Origin: Betaproteobacteria bacterium
GTDB lineage: Bacteria; Pseudomonadota; Gammaproteobacteria; Burkholderiales; Casimicrobiaceae
Length of the DNA stretch: 45,727 bases
Assembly: GCA_005881895.1 (NCBI GenBank)
Contig: VBCG01000056.1
Location: 1 to 45,727, forward strand
Direction of reading: 5' to 3'
Shown: positions 27,328-33,876 of the stretch, in pieces
Layout: every line of letters begins with the position of its first letter
How positions within the stretch are numbered: position 1 is the stretch's first letter
The notes under the pieces: generated by a model
What the model was told of the DNA's origin: nothing
The model's input: the letters and a program-made list of their open reading frames with translations, nothing else
The model's database searches: none
Position numbers and translations under genes: made by a program

Positions 27328-28494
27328 CTAGCGGTCCAACAGTTCGGGATTAATTGTCATCCCCGCAAAGTCGGCGGCGGGCACGCGCTGCGATTCACCC
27401 TTGTCCTGCTGTTCCATCGAGGCAACGCGCGAGGTCGGGGAGTTCTGGTTGATCTGCCACGCGAGATTCGTCGGCGAGTCGGACGCCGACATCGCATCGT
27501 CGTAGCTGATGACACCATCGAGGTACATCCGGCAGAGCGCCTGCTCGAACGTTTGCGACCCCGGATAGAGCGACTGCTCCATTGCTTCCTTGATCTGCGA
27601 GAATTCGCCGCTTTTGATCAGTTCGGCGATCAGCGACGTATTGAGCAGGATTTCGACGGACGGCTGCTGGCTGCCCTCCTTATTGCGCACGAGCCGCTGC
27701 GAAACGATCGCGCGCAAGCCGATTGACAGGTCGCTCAACACGGCGGGCCGGGCGTCGTACGGAAACATGTTGATGATGCGCGACAACGCGTGGTAACTGT
27801 TGTTCGCGTGGATCGTGGAGAGGCAAAGGTGGCCGGTAAGCGTATGAATGAGCGCCGACTGCATCGTCTCCTTGTCGCGAATCTCGCCGACCATGATGAG
27901 GTCCGGCGCTTCGCGCAGCGCGTTGGCGAGCGCGGCGTGGTAGTTCATCGTGTCGATGCCGATCTCGCGCTGGTTGATGATGCTCTTTTTGTGCTGGAAC
28001 AAATATTCGATTGGGTCTTCGATCGTGAGAATGTGTCCTGTCTGGTTGGTGTTCCGGTGATCGACCATGGCGGCAAGCGTCGTCGACTTGCCCGACCCCG
28101 TAGCGCCGGCGATTAACACGAGACCGCGCTTCGCTGACACGATATCGAGCAGCACCGCCGGCAACTTCAATGCCGCGAACGGCGGTACGTTGCTGCGCAC
28201 ATAGCGGATGACGAGCGAAATCGTCCCGCGCTGGCGGAAGATGTTGATCCGGTAATTGCCGTAGGCGCCGTCGAGGTGCGACAGATTCATTTCGAGCTCG
28301 TTCTCGAACTCGCGCGCCTGCTCTTTGTTCATCAATTCGTAGGCGATCCGGCGCACCGTCTCGACGTCCATCTTTTGCGTCGTCACGGGGGCAACGACGC
28401 CGTTGATCTTGATATTGATCGGCGCGCCGCAGGTGATGAATATGTCCGAGGCAAGTCGCTCGGCCATCAGCTTGAAGTAGGGATCGAGGTACAT
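27328..28494 (-). CDS. pilU: type IV pilus retraction ATPase PilU
   Basis: A 388-residue secretion ATPase of the PilT/PilU group. Walker A is GATGSGKSTT (about residue 136), the Asp box is ILTIEDPIEYLFQHKKS, the Walker B region is DLIMVGEIRDKETM, and the His box is HLCLSTIHANN. The N-terminus MYLDPYFKLMAERLASDIFI and the C-terminal SPTNLAWQIN fit PilU rather than PilT. No pilT is next to it. It helps depolymerise type IV pili for twitching and DNA uptake. It reads toward dapE with a 39-base gap. An 8-bp inverted repeat sits 30-52 bases upstream of its start. Confidence 0.92.
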   Translation of the reverse strand: MYLDPYFKLMAERLASDIFITCGAPINIKINGVVAPVTTQKMDVETVRRIAYELMNKEQAREFENELEMNLSHLDGAYGNYRINIFRQRGTISLVIRYVRSNVPPFAALKLPAVLLDIVSAKRGLVLIAGATGSGKSTTLAAMVDHRNTNQTGHILTIEDPIEYLFQHKKSIINQREIGIDTMNYHAALANALREAPDLIMVGEIRDKETMQSALIHTLTGHLCLSTIHANNSYHALSRIINMFPYDARPAVLSDLSIGLRAIVSQRLVRNKEGSQQPSVEILLNTSLIAELIKSGEFSQIKEAMEQSLYPGSQTFEQALCRMYLDGVISYDDAMSASDSPTNLAWQINQNSPTSRVASMEQQDKGESQRVPAADFAGMTINPELLDR

Positions 28495-28523
28495 GGCAGG
28501 ACCTTCGCAGCTAGAATGAGAGG

Positions 28524-28546
28524 CCGGTACGCTCGCATCGTACCGG
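28524..28546. promoter_or_regulatory. inverted repeat upstream of pilU, possible operator
   Basis: CCGGTACG-N7-CGTACCGG is a perfect 8-bp inverted repeat. If CATTCT (28519-28514, minus strand) is the pilU -10, the repeat covers the -35 zone, where a regulator would block or activate. It lies in the 186-bp gap between pilU and the divergent methylthioinosine phosphorylase gene and could serve both. It lacks a T-run, so it is not a typical terminator. Confidence 0.35.
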
Positions 28547-28680
28547 AGGTTTCGATGATAATGTCATGAATTGACGCGCGTTCCTGTTCGCCCGGTGACC
28601 GTGTGTTGCGAATTTGGCGCCGAAAGCTACCCGACGTGCCTATCAATCGCCCAATGAAACTTCCCACCTAAGCAAGTTCC

Positions 28681-29433
28681 ATGCTTGCAATTATTGGCGG
28701 CACCGGGCTCACGCGCCTGTCGACACTGGCGGTTGCGCATCGGGAAGTGGTGCGCACGCCGTACGGAGAGCCGTCGGCTGCACTCGTCTTCGGACAGCTC
28801 AACGCTCAGGACGCCGTATTCCTGGCTCGCCACGGGCATGGTCACACGATCCCGCCTCATCGTGTCAATTACCGCGCCAATCTGTGGGCGTTGAAGGACC
28901 GCGGCGCGACGGCTGTCGTTGCGGTCGCGTCGGTAGGGGCAATCTGCCGCTGTGCGCCCGGAGACCTCGTGGTGCCGCACCAGTTGATCGACTATACGTC
29001 GGGGCGCGAGCACACGTTTTTCGACGGCGGCGATCAACAGGTGGTCCACGTCGACTTTACCCAGCCTTATTCGACCGAGTTCCGCGCTCGTCTTCTCGCT
29101 GCGGCAAAGGAGGCAAACCTTGCAGTGGTCGACGGCGGAGTCTATGGCGCGGTGTGCGGCCCGCGACTGGAGACCGCCGCCGAGATCGATCGGATGGAGC
29201 GCGACGGGGCGACGCTGGTCGGCATGACCGGAATGCCCGAGGCGACGTTGGCGCGCGAGCTGGGCTTACCCTACGCGGCGATCTGCGTCGTCGTCAATCA
29301 CGCCGCCGGACGAGGCGACAGCGCCGAGGAAATCTCGATGGAAAGGATCGCGAAGGTGCTTGAGACCGCCATGGATCGCGTCCATATCCTTCTGAAGCAC
29401 GTTGCTCCACTCGCCAAAGGACATCAGAGATGA
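28681..29433 (+). CDS. S-methyl-5'-thioinosine phosphorylase
   Basis: A 250-residue MTAP/PNP-family nucleoside phosphorylase. Family blocks are IIGGTGL at the start, [20 protein letters not shown], and [20 protein letters not shown]. The later [20 protein letters not shown] motif is that of MTA/MTI phosphorylases; the PEA form agrees with the methylthioinosine group known from Pseudomonas aeruginosa (PA3004). It would split methylthioinosine into hypoxanthine and methylthioribose-1-phosphate. Its substrate could come from the deaminase at 43765-45081. The ribosome-binding site is weak. It overlaps def by 4 bases. Confidence 0.87.
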   Translation: MLAIIGGTGLTRLSTLAVAHREVVRTPYGEPSAALVFGQLNAQDAVFLARHGHGHTIPPHRVNYRANLWALKDRGATAVVAVASVGAICRCAPGDLVVPHQLIDYTSGREHTFFDGGDQQVVHVDFTQPYSTEFRARLLAAAKEANLAVVDGGVYGAVCGPRLETAAEIDRMERDGATLVGMTGMPEATLARELGLPYAAICVVVNHAAGRGDSAEEISMERIAKVLETAMDRVHILLKHVAPLAKGHQR

Positions 29434-29966
29434 TTCGAGAAGTGCTGCGCATGGGCGATCCGCGTCTGCTCGAACGCTCGCAGGAAGTTGCGCGGTTCAA
29501 CACGCCGGCGATCGACGCGCTGCTCGCCGACATGCGCGATACGATGAGAAAGTACGAGGGCGCGGGTCTCGCGGCGCCGCAGATTGGCGTTCCGCTGCGC
29601 GTCGTGATATTCGGTGTCGAGCACAATCCGCGCTATCCCGATGCGGAGCCTGTTCCTTATACCGAGATCATCAATCCGGTGCTGGTTCCGCTCTCGGACG
29701 ACATGGAAGAAGGGTGGGAGGGTTGTTTGTCGGTGCCGGGGCTTCGCGGCGTCGTGCCGCGCTACTCGCGGATCGGTTACACGGGTTACGACCCGAAAGG
29801 CGGCAGGATCGAACGCGAAGCGAGCGGCTTCCACGCGCGCGTCGTTCAGCACGAATGCGATCACCTGGACGGCATCCTCTATCCGATGCGGGTACGAGAC
29901 TTCGCGCGTTTCGGTTACACCGACGTACTGTTCCCCGACATTGCCGAAGCGCCGGCTGACGATTAG
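29430..29966 (+). CDS. def: peptide deformylase
   Basis: A 178-residue peptide deformylase that removes the formyl group from nascent proteins. All three family motifs are intact: [10 protein letters not shown] (residues 44-53), [11 protein letters not shown] with the metal-binding Cys99, and HECDHLDG with His141, Glu142 and His145. The start overlaps the preceding gene by ATGA. The coupling with a nucleoside phosphorylase rather than with fmt is unusual; this may be a second deformylase copy in the genome, which cannot be checked here. Length is normal for the family. Confidence 0.96.
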   Translation: MIREVLRMGDPRLLERSQEVARFNTPAIDALLADMRDTMRKYEGAGLAAPQIGVPLRVVIFGVEHNPRYPDAEPVPYTEIINPVLVPLSDDMEEGWEGCLSVPGLRGVVPRYSRIGYTGYDPKGGRIEREASGFHARVVQHECDHLDGILYPMRVRDFARFGYTDVLFPDIAEAPADD

Positions 29967-30018
29967 CCGCTTGCCGCCGAGCTTCGATCGCACCCGTTCG
30001 CGGGCTTGTCACCCGCCT

Positions 30019-31182
30019 GTGGCAAGGGCGTGGCTGCTGGCGTTCGTCGCGGGTCTCGCCTGCGATCCTCCGTTTGCCGCGATGCTTCTCGTCGGACCCG
30101 GCGCGCCGATCGCACGAATTGCCGATGCCGCACGTCTCGCGCACGACGGCGACACGGTCGAGATTCTTCCCGGGGAATACCGCGGCGACGTCGCGGTCTG
30201 GACACAGAAGCGCCTGACGATTCGCGGCATCGGGAGCGGTCCAACGCTGATCGCAGACAACCAAAGCGCCGAGGGGAAAGCAATTTGGGTGTTTCGCGAA
30301 GGGGATTTTCTCGTCGAGAACATTGCGTTCAGCGGCGCGCGAGTCCCCGACCTGAACGGCGCGGGGATACGCTTCGAGCGTGGGCGGATGCGTGTCGTCC
30401 GATGCCGATTCACCGACAACGAGAACGGCATCCTGACGAGCAACGATGGCGATAGCGAGCTCGTGATCGAAGACAGCGAGTTTTCAGCAGCGCCGACCGA
30501 TCGCGGGCCACTGAAACACTTGCTGTACGTCGGCCGAATTGCGCGATTCGCACTCTCGGGCAGCCGGTTTCATCACGGGTACCAGGGACATCTTGTCAAA
30601 TCGCGTGCGAAAGAGAACGTCGTCCGCTACAACCTGCTCTACGACGGCGCCGGTGGATCCGCGGCTTATGAGCTCGAGTTCCCCAACGGTGGATTGGCGT
30701 ACGTCATCGGCAACGTGATCGGGCAAAGCCGCGAGACCTCGAACCCCGTCGTCATCGCGTATGGGGCGGAAGGCGCGGCGTGGCCTGACAGTGCGCTGTA
30801 CCTTTCGCATAACACGCTGATTAGCGAGCGCATGATCGGCGCGTGGTTTTTGCGTATCTGGTCGGAGAATCTTCCGGCCACCCTTTCCGTCATCGCGGTC
30901 AACAATCTGACGGTCGGTCTAGGCGTCTTCAGCATCGGCGCGCCCGGTGAGTTCGCCGGCAATTTTCCGACCCTGTCGTTTGCGTTGAGTGATCCCGCGA
31001 CGCTCGATTTCACGCTGGGCTCGAACTCATTGATCCTCGGAACGGGCGTCGAACCTCCGATCGTGCGCGGCCGCTCCCTCGCTCCCGACGCTGAGTTCCA
31101 TTTGCCCGTAGGAACGCGTCCGCTTGCGCGGCCAAAGACCTGGACGCCCGGCGCGTTTCAGACGACCGATCCGCAGCGCTGA
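30019..31182 (+). CDS. secreted right-handed beta-helix protein
   Basis: About 387 residues. The start is uncertain: GTG 30019 gives MARAWLLAFVAGLACDPPFA, a signal-peptide-like start; TTG 29971 just after def is the alternative. The body shows the periodic pattern of parallel beta-helix proteins: GDTVEILPGEYRGDV, LTIRGIGSGPTLIADNQ, IAFSGARVPDLNGAGIRF, RFTDNENGILTSNDGDSEL, YNLLYDGAGGSAAYELEF, LYLSHNTLISE. Such folds often bind or cut polysaccharides, but no catalytic set is recognised. It follows def by about 50 bases. Its TGA (31180-31182) directly abuts the orphan glnD tail at 31183. Confidence 0.75.
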   Translation: MARAWLLAFVAGLACDPPFAAMLLVGPGAPIARIADAARLAHDGDTVEILPGEYRGDVAVWTQKRLTIRGIGSGPTLIADNQSAEGKAIWVFREGDFLVENIAFSGARVPDLNGAGIRFERGRMRVVRCRFTDNENGILTSNDGDSELVIEDSEFSAAPTDRGPLKHLLYVGRIARFALSGSRFHHGYQGHLVKSRAKENVVRYNLLYDGAGGSAAYELEFPNGGLAYVIGNVIGQSRETSNPVVIAYGAEGAAWPDSALYLSHNTLISERMIGAWFLRIWSENLPATLSVIAVNNLTVGLGVFSIGAPGEFAGNFPTLSFALSDPATLDFTLGSNSLILGTGVEPPIVRGRSLAPDAEFHLPVGTRPLARPKTWTPGAFQTTDPQR

Positions 31183-31218
31183 TCACAACCGCAGCTGTTC
31201 GTACAAAGCCGTTTCGAG
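31183..31218 (-). pseudogene. orphan 3'-terminal fragment of glnD
   Basis: On the minus strand the sequence reads LETALYEQLRL followed by TGA (31185-31183). The intact glnD at 33873-36494 ends LETALYDQLKI. Over the 26 bases 31193-31218 and 33883-33908 the two copies match at 24 positions, in the same orientation; the two mismatches fall at third codon positions. Upstream of the LETAL codons the frame stays open for a few residues (VPYARDLRRR) but does not resemble the intact gene, then runs into the cupin gene. This is the tail of a glnD gene cut off from the rest of it. Confidence 0.7.
31193..31218. repeat. left copy of a 26-bp direct repeat flanking the cupin/regulator segment
   Basis: Partner of 33883-33908. 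24 of 26 bases are identical and in direct orientation. The copies are 2,690 bp apart and enclose only the cupin and ToxR-like genes. This is the layout expected at the two ends of a segment integrated at a gene 3' end, although no integrase is present. Confidence 0.65.
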
Positions 31219-31255
31219 TCGGCGCCGCAAATCACGCGCGTAGGGGACCGAGATG

Positions 31256-31744
31256 CTAGAAACCGCAGTACGGGTTCGGCGCAGCGAGCTCACCTCGGAA
31301 CCCCGATCCCACGGGGGCGAGGATCACGGAGACGTCCAGCGCGGGCTGCTCGGTCCGGTTCACGCCAATATGTCCATGACCATCGTCGACGTAGCCCTGG
31401 CCCACGGTTACGACCTTCGGTGTGCAGGTCGGGTCATCGTACTCGTAGAAAGTTACCGTGCCCTGCAGGACGGTGATCAATACGGGACCGGGATGCGTGT
31501 GCCAGCCGGTCGAAGCGCGAGGCAAGTAGTCGTGCTGGCGCACGACGATGTCGAACGAGGACTTGGCTTTCGCTTCGAAATCGACCAGAGAGTCGTGCTG
31601 GGTCTTCACATTGAACGGTTCGTATGTTCCGCGGCTGATGACCTTGGGCGTAACGCCGACGGGTGGTGACGCCAAGGCGGCCATTGCACAGGCTGCAACC
31701 ACAAAAACGCACGACACACCGAGCAGTTTCTTCATTGCATCCAT
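31256..31744 (-). CDS. secreted cupin-domain protein
   Basis: A 162-residue exported protein. AGGGAG lies about 6 bases before ATG 31744. The signal peptide is MKKLLGVSCVFVVAACAMAA with likely cleavage near ALA-SPP. The single cupin barrel shows the metal-binding HTHPGPVLITVLQGTVTFYE (two His) and, in the second motif, GYVDDGHGHIGVNRTEQPA (His). Single cupins of this kind may be dioxygenase- or isomerase-like or simply bind ligands; no substrate is evident. It is divergent from the ToxR-like regulator and is its most likely target. Both lie between the duplicated glnD tails. Confidence 0.8.
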   Translation of the reverse strand: MDAMKKLLGVSCVFVVAACAMAALASPPVGVTPKVISRGTYEPFNVKTQHDSLVDFEAKAKSSFDIVVRQHDYLPRASTGWHTHPGPVLITVLQGTVTFYEYDDPTCTPKVVTVGQGYVDDGHGHIGVNRTEQPALDVSVILAPVGSGFRGELAAPNPYCGF

Positions 31745-31763
31745 GATTCGCTCCCTTATAAAT

Positions 31764-31779
31764 GCGCCGCACCCGGCGC
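31764..31779. promoter_or_regulatory. inverted repeat in the cupin / regulator divergent region
   Basis: GCGCCG-CACC-CGGCGC is a 6-bp inverted repeat 20 bases upstream of the cupin start, next to a TTTATAA stretch that may be its -10. It could be an operator for the neighbouring winged-helix regulator or a leader hairpin. The divergent region is 209 bp long and is more AT-rich than the genes beside it. Confidence 0.3.
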
Positions 31780-31953
31780 GTCATGACAAAATGCGTCGGC
31801 AAGGTCAACATCTCGCCTTTCTCATTTGACGTCGATGCAGGACACGCTACGTACTTCGCTTTGTCGATCGCAGCCGCCCGACGGTATGTCACCGTTTGGT
31901 TTGGGTAACGAAATACGCGCTATGAAACCTCGAAACTTCCGCTAAATCGCGTC

Positions 31954-33876
31954 ATGGACACACGCGTATCGAGGACAAGCGCGCTTCAGCGCGTCTACTC
32001 GTTCGGCGATTTCACGCTGGACCTCGAACGCGGCGCGCTGCAAAAGTGCGGAGCCGACGTCCGACTGCGGCCGAAGTCTTTCGAGATGCTCTGCTACCTC
32101 GTCGAGAACCACGGCCGCCTGGTATCGAAAGACGAGCTTCTGAATGCGGTCTGGGGCCGCACAGTGGTCACGGAAGGGTCGATTACGCAATGCTTGATCG
32201 ACATTCGTCGCATACTCGGAGACAAATCGCAGTCGCTCATTAGGACCGTTCCCCGCCGTGGATACATCTTCGACGCGCCCGTGTCCGAGTCTGTCGAGAC
32301 GGCGTCACCGGTAGCGGCCGATACCGTTTCGGTTGCGCGAAGCGCGAGTGATCGTGCGCAGGCGATCAAAAATCGACTCACGTGGATCTTCGCTGGGTGC
32401 CTGCTGCTGGTTTTCGCAGGGGCTTGGGTTGCCGTAGAGACCTTCGGGATGAAAACGCGGCACGACGTCGGAGCGACACGCCGTTCGATCGCCGTGCTGC
32501 CCTTCGTGGATTTGAGCCCCGAGCAAGATCAGGGGCACTTAGCCGACGGCGTCGCCGAAGAAATTCATGATCTGCTAGCCCACGTCCGTACGCTTCGAGT
32601 GATAGCCCGAACATCGTCGTTCTCGTTCAAGGGAGCCAATACCGATCTCAGGACTATCGCCGAAAAGCTCAACGTCGCTTATGTTCTCGAGGGCACTGTA
32701 CGGAAGTCGGCCGATCGAATCCGCATCACGGCGAAGGTCATCGATGCGGTGACCGGTTCTCCGGCGTGGTCGCAGACGTACGACCGAAAGCTTGAAGACG
32801 CCTTCGCAGTTCAGACGGAGATCGCGACCGCTGTCGCGCAAGCATTGAACGTCACGCTGGCCAATGTGACCGAGCGCGATATTCGAGCGTCGGTGAATTC
32901 GGAGGCGTTCTCGGTATATCTGCAGGGTCGCTTTTTCTACAATCGCCGTGCATCCGGCGACGTCGAAAGAGCCGTGAAGCTTTACGAGGAAGCGCTTCGG
33001 CTCGATCCGCGCCTTGCGCGCGCTTGGGTAGGCCTCGCAGCCGCCTATACGGCGCAAGCCGGCGACGGCACCATTTCGAATGACGTCGGCCTCGCAAAGC
33101 GTCGTCTTGCCATTGGAGAGGCGTTGATGCTGGACCACCACCTTGCCGAGGCGCATATACGCGCGGCCGAGCTTGCATGGGATACCGGCGACATTGCAGC
33201 GGTCGCGAAACATCACCGCGAAGCCGTTGCGTCCGAACCGGACAATCCAATTGTTCTTGCATTCTCTTCGAACGAGGCCGCGTGGAACGATCGACTTGAC
33301 GATGCGATCGTGCTCGCCCGCCGCGTCGTAACGCTCGACCCGCTCTCGGCTGTGATGCATGGGCATTTGGCGAGTCTCCTGCTTGCAGTCGGCAGATTTG
33401 AAGATGCGAAAACCGAATTCATCAAGCAGTTGCAGCTTAGTTCGATCGCTACGCCGGACACGGACCCTGCCATTGGTTTCATTCTTATTCTCGAACACAA
33501 ATTCGACGAGGCTTTGGCGTTGATCGAACACTGGCCGGCGGGCGACGACAAGGACCAGGCTGTCGCAATGATTGGCCGAGCGGTCGCTCGTGAAGCGGAC
33601 GCCGGTGCAGCGATGCAGAGATTGAATTCATCGAAGCAACTCGGCAGCGCGGTCCGGTTAGCCGAAGTCCACGCTTTCCGAGGCGATTCGGACCAGGCGT
33701 TCAACGCGCTACAAACCGCACGCAACAAGATAACAAGCGATAGCTGGTCGTCGCCCGACTGGATCTGGATGTGGCAGCTGCGGTTTTCGCCGTTTCTGCG
33801 GCCGCTGCATACCGACCCGCGTTGGCCGCAACTGCGTCCGCCCAAGCCGCCCCTCAGGACTGTCGCTGCACGTTAG
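31954..33876 (+). CDS. ToxR/CadC-like membrane regulator with TolB-like and TPR domains
   Basis: A 640-residue protein. Residues 16-108 form an OmpR-type winged helix (FGDFTLDLERGALQ, RPKSFEMLCYLVENHG, VTEGSITQCLIDIRRILGD, LIRTVPRRGYIF). About residues 142-162 is a single membrane span (LTWIFAGCLLLVFAGAWVAV). Residues 177-300 resemble the TolB/FlgO-like domain (SIAVLPFVDLSPEQDQGHLA, ARTSSFSFKG, YVLEGTVRKS), and the remainder is a tetratricopeptide-like helical repeat. The layout is a DNA-binding head in the cytoplasm and a sensory part in the periplasm, as in CadC and ToxR. No response-regulator receiver is present. It overlaps the end of glnD by 4 bases (convergent) and faces away from the cupin gene. 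No proven ligand. Confidence 0.88.
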   Translation: MDTRVSRTSALQRVYSFGDFTLDLERGALQKCGADVRLRPKSFEMLCYLVENHGRLVSKDELLNAVWGRTVVTEGSITQCLIDIRRILGDKSQSLIRTVPRRGYIFDAPVSESVETASPVAADTVSVARSASDRAQAIKNRLTWIFAGCLLLVFAGAWVAVETFGMKTRHDVGATRRSIAVLPFVDLSPEQDQGHLADGVAEEIHDLLAHVRTLRVIARTSSFSFKGANTDLRTIAEKLNVAYVLEGTVRKSADRIRITAKVIDAVTGSPAWSQTYDRKLEDAFAVQTEIATAVAQALNVTLANVTERDIRASVNSEAFSVYLQGRFFYNRRASGDVERAVKLYEEALRLDPRLARAWVGLAAAYTAQAGDGTISNDVGLAKRRLAIGEALMLDHHLAEAHIRAAELAWDTGDIAAVAKHHREAVASEPDNPIVLAFSSNEAAWNDRLDDAIVLARRVVTLDPLSAVMHGHLASLLLAVGRFEDAKTEFIKQLQLSSIATPDTDPAIGFILILEHKFDEALALIEHWPAGDDKDQAVAMIGRAVAREADAGAAMQRLNSSKQLGSAVRLAEVHAFRGDSDQAFNALQTARNKITSDSWSSPDWIWMWQLRFSPFLRPLHTDPRWPQLRPPKPPLRTVAAR

